This document shows positions 24,543 to 33,565 of a DNA stretch of 54,579 nucleotides, one piece after another. The notes under the pieces were generated by a model that ran no database searches, had not been told where the DNA came from, and saw nothing but the letters and a program-made list of their open reading frames with translations. This DNA comes from Candidatus Lambdaproteobacteria bacterium RIFOXYD2_FULL_50_16. Its GTDB lineage: Bacteria; SAR324; XYD2-FULL-50-16. The DNA lies in assembly GCA_001783695.1 (NCBI GenBank), contig MFNE01000001.1:1-54579 (forward strand), in the 5' to 3' direction. A program made the translations under genes and the position numbers. Every line of letters begins with the position of its first letter. Within the stretch, counting starts at the first letter, position 1.

Positions 24543-25661
24543 ATGGGCAAGCTCAGAACAGAATTGATGACCATCAACATGGGTCCCCAACACCCTTCGA
24601 CCCATGGGGTAATCCGGTTTATCATCGATACCGATGGCGAGGTTATTCACCGCTGCGAGCCAGATGTGGGTTATCTGCACCGCTCTATCGAAAAAATTAC
24701 TGAACATTTGAGCTGGCAGGGGATTGTTCCCTTTACTGATCGGGTAGATTACCTTTGCGCAATGAACTCCAACTGGGCCTATGTGATGGCCGTGGAAAAG
24801 ATGATCGCAGTGGAGGTGCCGCGGCGCGCTGAATTTATTCGGGTAATGGTAGGTGAGCTCAACCGGATATCGAGCCACATGATCGCTATCGGCACCACGG
24901 ATATGGACATGGGAGCCTTCACCCCCTTTATCCAACTCTTGCGCGAACGCGAATATATTAACGACCTCCTTGAGATGGTAAGCGGGGCGCGGTTAACCTA
25001 TAATTACCTCTCCATCGGCGGGGTTAATTACGACATTCCTCGCAACTGGCTTTTTAAAGTAGAAGAGTTTTTGAATCATTTTGATCCCGCAATGGAACAA
25101 ATGAACCGGCTATGTACCTATAACCGGATCTTTATCAATCGCATGGCTAATCTGGCGCCGATTTCTAAAGAGTTGGCTTTTGACTATAACCTCGTAGGTC
25201 CGAACCTTCGTGGTTCGGGGGTTAAATCGGATGTCCGCCGAGACCAGCCTTATTCGGTATATTCTGAACTCGACTTTGAAATACCAGTCGGTGAGGGTTT
25301 TGGCGGGGAAGTGGGCGATTGTTACGACCGTTTTATGGTGCGGATCTTAGAGGTTCGTGAGTCGATCAAAATCCTTCGCCAATGCATCAAGATGATGCCC
25401 GAGGGCCCGATTCAAGCGAAGGTTAAAAACACCATTAAACCTCCAGAAGGCCACTTCTACTCACGCAGTGAAACCCCCAGAGGAGACACAGGCTATTTTA
25501 TTGAGTCAAGCGGGGGAACCTCGCCTTACCGCTTAAAGATTAGGTCAGGAAGTTTTACTGGAATTTCGATCACTCCCGCAATCTCCAAGGGTATCTTGAT
25601 CGCCGACCTAGTGGCGGTGATTGGCTCCTTGGATATTGTTGCACCCGAATTGGACCGATAA
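24543..25661 (+). CDS. nuoD: NADH-quinone oxidoreductase subunit D
   Basis: Forms the quinone pocket with NuoB. The ATG at 24543 follows AAGG and gives 372 residues, slightly shorter than the usual 385-415. The N-terminal quinone-site loop MGPQHPSTHGV and the C-terminal SETPRGDTGYFIESSGG are conserved. The longer open frame upstream of 24543 overlaps nuoC in another frame and is discarded. Confidence 0.94.
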   Translation: MGKLRTELMTINMGPQHPSTHGVIRFIIDTDGEVIHRCEPDVGYLHRSIEKITEHLSWQGIVPFTDRVDYLCAMNSNWAYVMAVEKMIAVEVPRRAEFIRVMVGELNRISSHMIAIGTTDMDMGAFTPFIQLLREREYINDLLEMVSGARLTYNYLSIGGVNYDIPRNWLFKVEEFLNHFDPAMEQMNRLCTYNRIFINRMANLAPISKELAFDYNLVGPNLRGSGVKSDVRRDQPYSVYSELDFEIPVGEGFGGEVGDCYDRFMVRILEVRESIKILRQCIKMMPEGPIQAKVKNTIKPPEGHFYSRSETPRGDTGYFIESSGGTSPYRLKIRSGSFTGISITPAISKGILIADLVAVIGSLDIVAPELDR

Positions 25662-25664
25662 GCC

Positions 25665-26915
25665 ATGATCATCGAACTCCTGACTTCGGTAGGAATCCCC
25701 GAGCTGGCCGCCAAATTTATTTTTGCCGGAGCAGTTGGGTTTTTGGCCATAAACTTCATCGCCGTTTATGCGGGTGTGGTTTCGGTAATCGAGCGCAAAG
25801 TGGCCGCCAAGATGCAGTCCCGAGTCGGACCCAACCGGGTTGGCCCTGGAGGTTGGCTTCAGTGGCTCGCTGATGGAATCAAGTTGATGTTAAAAGAGGA
25901 TATCCACCCTCACGGAGCGGATCACTTCTTATTTAACATGGCTCCCTTTTTAATCGTTTGCGGTGTGGCCGGGGCCTTTGCGGTACTTCCTTGGGGACCA
26001 GCCCACGCCATTGCGGCTGACCTTAACGTCGGGATTCTTTATTTTATATCGATCACCTCCTTAGTGGTTGTCGGCATTTTAATGGCCGGTTGGTCTTCAA
26101 ACAACAAATGGGCCTTGATCGGCGGGATGCGAGCCGCAGCCCAGATCGTTTCCTACGAGATTCCGGTAGCCATGGGATTGCTACCGGCAATTATGATTGT
26201 AGGCAGCCTGCAAGTATCGGCATTGACTGAGTCCCAAGGCTTTATGCCCTGGGACTGGACCGCTTTTGACAACCCCTTTGCGCTGCTCGGGTTTTTAGTC
26301 TTTTTGACTGGCTCTGTAGCCGAATCCAACCGCGCTCCCTTTGATTTACCAGAAGCCGAATCTGAGTTGGTCGCTGGCTTTTTTACCGAATACTCGGGTT
26401 TCCGCTTTGCCTGCTTCACCCTAGGCGAGTTTGCGGCCACTTGGGCGATTGGGGCGATTACCACCGCCGTCTATTTAGGGGGTGGTCAATTGCCTCCTTC
26501 CATGGCCGGGATGATCCCCCTTTCGATTGGGCTTTTTGTCCTAAAAACCATGTCAGTGGTTTTCTTGCTAATGTGGTTCCGCTGGACCTTGCCCCGCTTC
26601 CGTATTGATCAGATGATGGATTTCAGTTGGAAATACCTACTACCGCTTTCGCTGGTGGCCTTTTTCGGGCAAGCGATTTACATCTTGATCTCGTGGGACA
26701 GCCCGGCGATGCAAACCATTGTTTCACACCTGTTGGCGCTGGCGGTGTTAGGGGTCATTTTCTTGTTTGCTGGAAGAGTAGCCTACAACATCAAGATTCA
26801 ACTGATCCCGATCAACACGCTATCTACCGAGATTGGCCCCCTCGAACGCGCTGGCAAAATTGCCCCGCCGCCAGCAGTGGTCGAGGAAGTCGAAACGGCT
26901 GAGGAGGGCGCATGA
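25665..26915 (+). CDS. nuoH: NADH-quinone oxidoreductase subunit H
   Basis: Membrane subunit that forms the quinone entry channel. 416 residues with about eight or nine helices; hallmark segments are ERKVAAKMQSRVGPNRVGPGG and the acidic loop AESNRAPFDLPEAESELVAG. It is about 70 residues longer than E. coli NuoH (325), in part a hydrophobic addition and a charged, Pro/Glu-rich tail after about 380. The last four bases overlap nuoI (ATGA). Confidence 0.94.
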   Translation: MIIELLTSVGIPELAAKFIFAGAVGFLAINFIAVYAGVVSVIERKVAAKMQSRVGPNRVGPGGWLQWLADGIKLMLKEDIHPHGADHFLFNMAPFLIVCGVAGAFAVLPWGPAHAIAADLNVGILYFISITSLVVVGILMAGWSSNNKWALIGGMRAAAQIVSYEIPVAMGLLPAIMIVGSLQVSALTESQGFMPWDWTAFDNPFALLGFLVFLTGSVAESNRAPFDLPEAESELVAGFFTEYSGFRFACFTLGEFAATWAIGAITTAVYLGGGQLPPSMAGMIPLSIGLFVLKTMSVVFLLMWFRWTLPRFRIDQMMDFSWKYLLPLSLVAFFGQAIYILISWDSPAMQTIVSHLLALAVLGVIFLFAGRVAYNIKIQLIPINTLSTEIGPLERAGKIAPPPAVVEEVETAEEGA

Positions 26916-27547
26916 ACAGGAAACCCAGATTGAGCTTTAAAGCCTATTTCGGGCAAATCGTCAGCGGGGTGCAGACCATGTTCGAGGGGATGAGTATCTC
27001 CCTAGCCAGTACCTTTTTGAAGGTGCAAACCGTTGAATATCCAGACGTTGACATTAGCAGCCGCGAGTCCTTGCGCCAGTCCACCTACAAGGGGAACATG
27101 GCGGGTATGCCTGAGAACTATCGTGGGATTCTAAAAGTCGATTTGGATATTTGTACGGCTTGTTTGATTTGCATGAAGGCCTGTCCGATCGACTGCATTG
27201 CTATTACTAACGTCAAATGCGACAAACGCAAGTTTAACGGTAAGTCGGGTAAAGCCGCAGTCCAGACCCGAGCGGCAACCCGCTTTGATATTGATATTGG
27301 CAAGTGTATGTTTTGTGGACTTTGTGTAATCCCCTGCCCGACTGGAGCTATTGCCCATTCGAAGATCTTCGAGATGAACCGGGGCAGTTTGGCCGAGCTT
27401 GTCGAGCGGTTTGTTACCCCTGAACAGGCAGCCAAACACGAAGCACGCGCTTTAGAGATTGAAACGGAAGAAGCCGAAAAAAAGGCCGCTAAAGCCAAAA
27501 CTGACGCCGAAGCCAAGGCTAAAGTTGAACCTAAAGGGGAAGCATGA
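26912..27547 (+). CDS. nuoI: NADH-quinone oxidoreductase subunit I
   Basis: Peripheral ferredoxin-like subunit with two [4Fe-4S] clusters: CTACLICMKACP (Cys81, 84, 87, 91) and CMFCGLCVIPCP (Cys132, 135, 138, 142). 211 residues; the last 35 are a Lys/Glu/Ala-rich charged helix not needed in other bacteria. With NuoE, F and G absent, this would be the electron entry point for reduced ferredoxin, an inference from known ferredoxin-dependent complex I variants. Confidence 0.94.
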   Translation: MNRKPRLSFKAYFGQIVSGVQTMFEGMSISLASTFLKVQTVEYPDVDISSRESLRQSTYKGNMAGMPENYRGILKVDLDICTACLICMKACPIDCIAITNVKCDKRKFNGKSGKAAVQTRAATRFDIDIGKCMFCGLCVIPCPTGAIAHSKIFEMNRGSLAELVERFVTPEQAAKHEARALEIETEEAEKKAAKAKTDAEAKAKVEPKGEA

Positions 27548-28041
27548 CACAGTCAGTCTTTTTTGCGATTTTTTCGGGCCTGACCTTAGTCACTGCCGGG
27601 ATTGTGGCGTTGAATCAAAACCTGATTCGTGCCGCCTTTGCCCTGTTTTTCTGCCTCTTCGCGGTTGCTGGGGTCTATGTCACCCTAGGCGGCGACTTTG
27701 TGGCCATGGTCCAATTGATGGTTTACGCTGGCGGGGTCGCAATTTTATTAACCTTCGGAGCGATGCTAACCGCTGATGTTAGCCAACCTTCTGGGTCTAA
27801 CCTAAACTTCCAAGGGGTTTGGGCGATGATTGGGGGAGTGTCGTTTTTTAGTGTTTTATACTACGTACTCGAAGAGACCCAGTGGCCCCTAAAGGGCACC
27901 AATTATTTGGACCCTACTACCAAAGAACTGGGCAAACTTTTACTCAAAGACTATTTGCTACCCTTTGAGGTGATCTCCTTTTTGCTCTTGATCGCTATGG
28001 TGGGCGCGGTTTACTTGGTTTTAAAGGGGGAACAGGAATGA
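27544..28041 (+). CDS. nuoJ: NADH-quinone oxidoreductase subunit J
   Basis: 165-residue membrane subunit with five hydrophobic segments; the conserved helix FVAMVQLMVYAGGVAILLTF around residues 56-75 is the pi-bulge helix of the family. Overlaps nuoI and nuoK by four bases each. Confidence 0.92.
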   Translation: MTQSVFFAIFSGLTLVTAGIVALNQNLIRAAFALFFCLFAVAGVYVTLGGDFVAMVQLMVYAGGVAILLTFGAMLTADVSQPSGSNLNFQGVWAMIGGVSFFSVLYYVLEETQWPLKGTNYLDPTTKELGKLLLKDYLLPFEVISFLLLIAMVGAVYLVLKGEQE

Positions 28042-28349
28042 GCCTTTCTTTGGTGCTAGCCATTTCCGCTGGCCTGTTTGCTTTGGGCACGATGATGTTT
28101 GTGGTCAAAAAAAATCTAATTGCGATTTTGATGGGGGTCGAACTCCTAATGAACGCAGCGGCCTTAAACTTTATGGGTTTTTCCTATTACAGTCCGGCCA
28201 AGGGGCACCCCCTAGACGGACAGGTTTTCGCGTTGTTTGTGATCTTGATCGCCGCCGCCGAAGCAGTTGTGGCCTTAGGGATAGCCATTGCGGTTTATAA
28301 AGAGTTCGGCCATGTTTCGGCAGACAAACTCAGCCAGTTGGAGGGCTAG
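28038..28349 (+). CDS. nuoK: NADH-quinone oxidoreductase subunit K
   Basis: 103-residue, three-helix membrane subunit with the conserved Glu residues in LIAILMGVELLMNAA and AEAVVALGIAI, which are part of the proton path. The stop is directly followed by the nuoL ATG. Confidence 0.93.
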   Translation: MSLSLVLAISAGLFALGTMMFVVKKNLIAILMGVELLMNAAALNFMGFSYYSPAKGHPLDGQVFALFVILIAAAEAVVALGIAIAVYKEFGHVSADKLSQLEG

Positions 28350-30437
28350 ATGATCTCGATGATTCCCCTAGTCCCCATTTTGCCGCTGGTTGGAGCCCTA
28401 ATCATTGGGTTATTTGGCAAACGAATTCAGGCTACTATCGGTGAGTTTGCCACGGGAGTTTTAGGTTGTGCTATGCCCGGTTTGGCTGCATTAATAAGTT
28501 TTGGTAGTTTTTTCGAGTTAATAGCTCGCCCAGCAACAGACCGGATTATTGTATCCCACTTGGCCCCCTGGGTCAGTGTAGCTGATTTCCAGGTCGAGTG
28601 GGCCTTCCGTTATGACCCCTTATCGGCGATGATGTTAATGATCATCACCGGCATTGGTACCCTGATCCATGTCTATTCCATGGGGTACATGCACGAGGAC
28701 CCTAGTTACTGGCGCTTCTTTAGCTATATCAACCTGTTTTTGGGGGCGATGTTGCTCTTGGTTTTGGGCGACAACCTTTTGATTATGTTCCTCGGTTGGG
28801 AAGGGGTAGGGCTTTGTAGTTACTTGTTGATTGGTTTCTGGTTTAACAACCCCGACTACGCCTATGCTGGACGAAAAGCCTTTATTGTCAACCGCATTGG
28901 TGACTTAGGTTTTTTAACCGGAATGTTTACCTTGATCCTCTTCTCGGCGGCCAACTTTGAGGTGGTGACCTTAAGCTTCGGGGAATTACAAGGTCGCATG
29001 GATACCCTGGCCCAATATACGCTCTGGGGATTCCCGGTTTTAGAGGTCGCCGCCTTTTGTTTCTTTGTGGGCGCGATTGGCAAGTCGGCGCAGATCCCTT
29101 TGTACGTCTGGTTGCCCGACGCCATGGCCGGACCGACTCCGGTTTCGGCCTTGATTCACGCGGCCACCATGGTAACCGCCGGGGTTTATATGATCGCCCG
29201 GATGTACTTTATGTACAGTCTCGCTCATTTTACCCTTGAGTTTATCGCGATTATCGCCGCCCTGACCTGCTTTTTCTCGGCCACCATTGGCATGGCCCAG
29301 TTCGACATTAAAAAGGTCTTGGCCTACTCGACCGTAAGCCAGTTGGGTTATATGTTTTTAGCCATGGGGGTTGGTGCCTACTCGGCAGGAACCTTCCACC
29401 TCTTGACCCATGCCGCCTTTAAAGCTGCACTGTTTATGGGCTCTGGCTCGGTGATTATCGCTATGCACCACGAGCAAGACATGCGCAAGATGGGTGGGCT
29501 CTTAAAAAAGATGCCTATTACCGGCTGGGCCTTCATTTTCGCCACTTTGGCCATTATGGGGTTCCCTGGCACCTCGGGTTTTTTCTCTAAAGACGAAATC
29601 CTAGAAAAGGCTTTTGAAGAAAGTGTTTGGCTTTGGTTAGTTGGTTTTATTGTCGCGGGGATGACCAGCTTCTATATGTGGCGGGCCGTCTTTATGACCT
29701 TTTTTGGTGAATTCAAAGGGGATCACCATACTTGGGAACATTGCCACGAGCAGCCCAAGCGGACCGTTGTGCCCATTGCGATTTTAGCAGCCTTGGCCCT
29801 AAGTTTGGGATTCTTAAACGTCCCCGACTTTATGGGCGGCGATTACAGCTTTTCCAGATACTTAAGCCCAGTGGTTAAAAACCTGGAAGAGGCGCAGGTC
29901 CACGGAATGCCCGACTCGATCGACGGCGAACAGCACGCCCCGGTCCACGCCGAGGAACATGGGGATTTGTTGATAGAGGTGGGTTTGATGGTGGGTTCGG
30001 TCACTTGGACCCTCTTGACCGCCTTCTTGGCGTATTACCTTTACTTGGTTAATCCCAAGGCTCGCGAAGCCCTTATGAGCCGGGCAGGACCACAAGCGGT
30101 CTTTAAAGTGCTTAATAATAAGTACTATGTGGACGAATTTTACGACCTAGTAGTAGTCGGCCCCCTGAAGAAGTGTTACGCCTTTATGGGTGACTTCGAT
30201 AAATACGTGGTCGATGGTGCAGTGAACTTGGCTGGGTATGTAGGACGTGGCTTAGGAATTTTAGCCGGGTTTTTAGACCAGCATATTGTGGACGGCGCGG
30301 TCAACGAGGTCGCATGGGCCTCGCAAACAACAGGAAAAGGCTTTAGTCTGCTCCAATCTGGGCGAATTCAAGCCTTAGTAGGAGCTACCCTGGTGTTTTT
30401 CGCGGCGGTGTTAACCGTTTGGATTGTTTATCTCTAG
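28350..30437 (+). CDS. nuoL: NADH-quinone oxidoreductase subunit L
   Basis: Distal antiporter-like proton pump, 695 residues. The core motifs are GWEGVGLCSYLLIGFW, GKSAQIPLYVWLPDAMAGPT with the conserved Lys, LIHAATMVTAGVYMIAR, and KKVLAYSTVSQLGYMFLA. The C-terminal lateral helix region is present, with the recurrent YYVDEFYD segment near 590. Confidence 0.94.
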   Translation: MISMIPLVPILPLVGALIIGLFGKRIQATIGEFATGVLGCAMPGLAALISFGSFFELIARPATDRIIVSHLAPWVSVADFQVEWAFRYDPLSAMMLMIITGIGTLIHVYSMGYMHEDPSYWRFFSYINLFLGAMLLLVLGDNLLIMFLGWEGVGLCSYLLIGFWFNNPDYAYAGRKAFIVNRIGDLGFLTGMFTLILFSAANFEVVTLSFGELQGRMDTLAQYTLWGFPVLEVAAFCFFVGAIGKSAQIPLYVWLPDAMAGPTPVSALIHAATMVTAGVYMIARMYFMYSLAHFTLEFIAIIAALTCFFSATIGMAQFDIKKVLAYSTVSQLGYMFLAMGVGAYSAGTFHLLTHAAFKAALFMGSGSVIIAMHHEQDMRKMGGLLKKMPITGWAFIFATLAIMGFPGTSGFFSKDEILEKAFEESVWLWLVGFIVAGMTSFYMWRAVFMTFFGEFKGDHHTWEHCHEQPKRTVVPIAILAALALSLGFLNVPDFMGGDYSFSRYLSPVVKNLEEAQVHGMPDSIDGEQHAPVHAEEHGDLLIEVGLMVGSVTWTLLTAFLAYYLYLVNPKAREALMSRAGPQAVFKVLNNKYYVDEFYDLVVVGPLKKCYAFMGDFDKYVVDGAVNLAGYVGRGLGILAGFLDQHIVDGAVNEVAWASQTTGKGFSLLQSGRIQALVGATLVFFAAVLTVWIVYL

Positions 30438-30476
30438 TCAACGGACCAAAGGTCTCGCAAACAAACTGAGGTTGTG

Positions 30477-31985
30477 ATGAGTCATCTTCTATCCTGGGTC
30501 GTCTTTTTGCCCCTGATCCCCATCCCGCTTCTGTTCTTGCTACCCAAGGACAAAGGCAAGTGGCTAGCGCTAGCGGTTACTCTGGCCGATTTTGTCATAG
30601 GGTTGCCGTTGATCCTCGGCTTTGACCGGGCTATGCCGGGGGTAAGCAACCCAGGTGAGATGCAGTTCGTTGAGCGGGCTACTTGGATACCAAGCCTTGG
30701 GGTCGAATATTATATCGGCATCGACGGCCTATCGGTAACCATGATCCTTCTAACCCTGTTAATTGGGGTCTTGGCGGTTTTAGCTAGCTGGAACATAGCC
30801 AAACACGAAGCGGGATACTGGTCGATGTTTTTACTGCTGCAAACCGCCATGTTAGGGGTGTTTGTCTCGTTAGACCTGATCCTCTTCTTCGTATTTTGGG
30901 AGGTTATGCTCTTCCCCATGTACTTCCTAATCGGAATCTGGGGTGGGCCAAGGCGGGTTTACGCTGCCATCAAATTCTTTTTATACACCCTTTTTGGGGG
31001 TGTGGGTATGCTCCTAGCCTTTATCGCCATTTGGTACTACGCGCCTGGGCAGCGCACTTGGGACATGATCGAAATCTTGCAACGAGTTTCTGCGGGTGGA
31101 CATTTCAACGGCCCTGATATTTTTGGCGTCGAATTTGCCAAGATGATCTTTGTGGTCTTGTTTGTGGGCTTCGCCATCAAGGTGCCGATCTTCCCGTTCC
31201 ACACTTGGTTGCCTGACGCCCACGTTGAAGCGCCCACCGCCATATCGGTTATCCTGGCCGGGGTGCTTCTTAAAATGGGAACCTACGGGATGCTTCGAAT
31301 CAACTTTACCCTGTTCCCCGAAGCTTTTCACTGGTTCAGAACCTTCTTGGTGGTCCTGGCGGTAATCAACATCGTTTACGGGGCCCTCTGCGCCTTGGCG
31401 CAGTCGGACCTTAAAAAAATGGTGGCTTACTCCTCGGTGAGCCACATGGGCTTTATCCTCTTAGGCATGGCGGCAGCCACCCCACAGGGGATGAACGGTG
31501 CTATGTTGCAGATGTTTAACCACGGAACCATCACGGCCATGCTCTTCCTTTTGGTAGGCGTCATCTACGACCGCGCCCACCACCGCCAAATCGACGGGTT
31601 CGGCGGCATGGCCTCGGTTATGCCTAAATTCGCCGCCCTGACCAGCTTCGCCTTTATGGCGGCTATTGGCCTACCTGGACTTTCAGGCTTTGTTTCAGAA
31701 CTTCTGATTTTGTCAGGTAGTTTTAAGGTTTATCAGGTAGCCACTATCATCGCTGGGTTAGGGATCATCTTTGGAGCCGGGTACATGCTCTGGAGTTACC
31801 AGCGGGTCTTTTTTGGCAAGGTTAACGAGAAGTATGCCGATTTTAAAGATGTAAACGTGATTGAGGTTGCCAGCTTGGTACCCTTGTTGGTGATAGTGGT
31901 TTATCTCGGTATTTTCCCAAACAACCTGATCGTCTTTTTCGAGCAGTCGATGAACCACATCAGTGAGCTTCTTCTGGCGAGGTAG
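30477..31985 (+). CDS. nuoM: NADH-quinone oxidoreductase subunit M
   Basis: Antiporter-like proton pump of about 502 residues from ATG 30477 (GTG 30474 is also in frame). Motifs: FWEVMLFPMYFLIGIWGG, KVPIFPFHTWLPDAHVEAPT, and LKKMVAYSSVSHMGFILLG. TGAGG lies before the start; 39 bases separate it from nuoL. Confidence 0.94.
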   Translation: MSHLLSWVVFLPLIPIPLLFLLPKDKGKWLALAVTLADFVIGLPLILGFDRAMPGVSNPGEMQFVERATWIPSLGVEYYIGIDGLSVTMILLTLLIGVLAVLASWNIAKHEAGYWSMFLLLQTAMLGVFVSLDLILFFVFWEVMLFPMYFLIGIWGGPRRVYAAIKFFLYTLFGGVGMLLAFIAIWYYAPGQRTWDMIEILQRVSAGGHFNGPDIFGVEFAKMIFVVLFVGFAIKVPIFPFHTWLPDAHVEAPTAISVILAGVLLKMGTYGMLRINFTLFPEAFHWFRTFLVVLAVINIVYGALCALAQSDLKKMVAYSSVSHMGFILLGMAAATPQGMNGAMLQMFNHGTITAMLFLLVGVIYDRAHHRQIDGFGGMASVMPKFAALTSFAFMAAIGLPGLSGFVSELLILSGSFKVYQVATIIAGLGIIFGAGYMLWSYQRVFFGKVNEKYADFKDVNVIEVASLVPLLVIVVYLGIFPNNLIVFFEQSMNHISELLLAR

Positions 31986-31990
31986 GAATT

Positions 31991-33418
31991 ATGTTTAACA
32001 CGCTACCCCATCTAGCCCACCTGCCAGCACACCTTGTGCTGTCTTTGGGATTGCTCTTTTTCTTCCTTGGAAAGACCATCCCTGGGATCAAGAAGCTTCC
32101 GGCTACCGCTATTTTTATTGCCATGCTGGCTTTAGCAGCAGCTTTAGAAGCGAGCGAAACTGGAAGTCACGACCTCTTTTTTGGGATGGTCCAAACCGAT
32201 AGTTTCTCTAGGTTATACAACCAACTCTATTTTATTGTTAGTGCTCTAGTGGTGGTGATGCTCCATTTCTCGGACGAAATGGACCGTGAAAACGACTGGG
32301 AGAACTACGGGTTACTTAGCTGTTTGATTCTGGGCATGATGTTTATGACCAGTGCCTCACACCTTTTAATGGCCGTAATCGCCATTGAGATGGTTTCGAT
32401 TCCTAGTTACTTGTTGGTCGCTCTTAACCGAAAAAACCCGGCCTCGAAAGAAGCAAGTATGAAATATATCCTCTTTGGCAGTTTTGCTACTGGGGTTATG
32501 CTTTACGGGATGTCATTCCTCTTCGGGATGACCGGCAGTCTGACCTTTGCCGATATCTGGAACGGGTTAGGGAGTGAATCGGTAGGGACTCCTATTTACT
32601 ATCTCGCCATTGGTTTTACCTTGGCTGGTATGTCCTTTAAAGTGGCTGCGGTTCCGTTTCATTTTTGGTGCCCCGATGCATACCAAGCCGCCCCCACGCC
32701 GATTACTGCCTTTTTGTCGGTCGCGCCCAAGGTAGCAGGCTTGACCTTGATGATGCGGTTTTTTGCAGACCATCTGCCGGTACAAGGCGATTCCTTGACC
32801 CAGATGTTGTCGATTGTGGCTATTGTCACCATGGTGGTTGGCTCCTTCGCCGCCCTTAAACAAACCGATATCAAACGTCTTCTGGCTTATAGTTCAATAG
32901 CCCACGCCGGATTTTTGATGATGGGTGTGGCGGTGTTAAACACCGATGGGCGCCAAGCGGTTTTCTTTTACATCCCCATTTACATCTTGATGAACCTAGG
33001 GGCCTTTATGGCCATTATTTACTTGGCTCAAGATCACGACTATAAAATCTCTGCCTTTAACGGGGCGGTTAAATCCAACCCCCTATTAGTAACCGCCTTT
33101 GCCGTCTGCACCTTGTCCTTGGCAGGGATACCGCCTTTTGCTGGGTTTGTGGGGAAATTTTATCTCTTTAAAGTGGCCATGGAAAAAGGTCTTTATCCGA
33201 TGATCCTTGCCGCGGGTATCTCTACGGTAGTTTCCCTTTATTTCTACGTAAGTCTATTAAAGGTGATGATTATCGATCAAGAGGCTCGAACCTTCTCCCC
33301 CTTGGGTTCCAAGGTGCCCGTGGTTTTTGTGTCTCTTTGCGCGTTGCCTCTAGTATTTTTAGGGTTATATTGGGTGCCACTGGTGAACTGGGCCGACAAG
33401 GTCAGGCTTTTCCAGTAG
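31991..33418 (+). CDS. nuoN: NADH-quinone oxidoreductase subunit N
   Basis: Third antiporter-like subunit, 475 residues. Conserved segments are AIEMVSIPSYLLVALNRK, FKVAAVPFHFWCPDAYQAAP and IKRLLAYSSIAHAGFLMMG. Last gene of the operon; nuoE, nuoF and nuoG do not follow, and the next gene, a PFOR, has a separate promoter. Confidence 0.94.
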   Translation: MFNTLPHLAHLPAHLVLSLGLLFFFLGKTIPGIKKLPATAIFIAMLALAAALEASETGSHDLFFGMVQTDSFSRLYNQLYFIVSALVVVMLHFSDEMDRENDWENYGLLSCLILGMMFMTSASHLLMAVIAIEMVSIPSYLLVALNRKNPASKEASMKYILFGSFATGVMLYGMSFLFGMTGSLTFADIWNGLGSESVGTPIYYLAIGFTLAGMSFKVAAVPFHFWCPDAYQAAPTPITAFLSVAPKVAGLTLMMRFFADHLPVQGDSLTQMLSIVAIVTMVVGSFAALKQTDIKRLLAYSSIAHAGFLMMGVAVLNTDGRQAVFFYIPIYILMNLGAFMAIIYLAQDHDYKISAFNGAVKSNPLLVTAFAVCTLSLAGIPPFAGFVGKFYLFKVAMEKGLYPMILAAGISTVVSLYFYVSLLKVMIIDQEARTFSPLGSKVPVVFVSLCALPLVFLGLYWVPLVNWADKVRLFQ

Positions 33419-33468
33419 TTTAAGCAACCCCTACCCTAAATAACTGTCCTGTAGTTGCCCCTTTTGGT

Positions 33469-33496
33469 TTGACTTTACCTTGAGGGGGACTATAGA
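33469..33496 (+). promoter_or_regulatory. Predicted promoter of the PFOR gene
   Basis: TTGACT (33469-33474), a 16-base spacer and TATAGA (33491-33496), 70 bases before the start. In the leader a perfect 6-bp GC-rich hairpin (CCGCCA 33518-33523 / TGGCGG 33527-33532, loop CTC) could influence mRNA stability or translation. Confidence 0.55.
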
Positions 33497-33565
33497 CTGG
33501 TCTAGCCGATTTGCCCTCCGCCACTCTGGCGGAACGCCCAGGAACAGACACATCCCAGGTAGTCC

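Noticed and set aside
23099-33418. Missing nuoEFG being hidden in the operon
   Set aside because: All spacers between nuoA and nuoN are 0-40 bases or overlaps, and no NuoE/F/G motif is present on either strand. They would have to be elsewhere.
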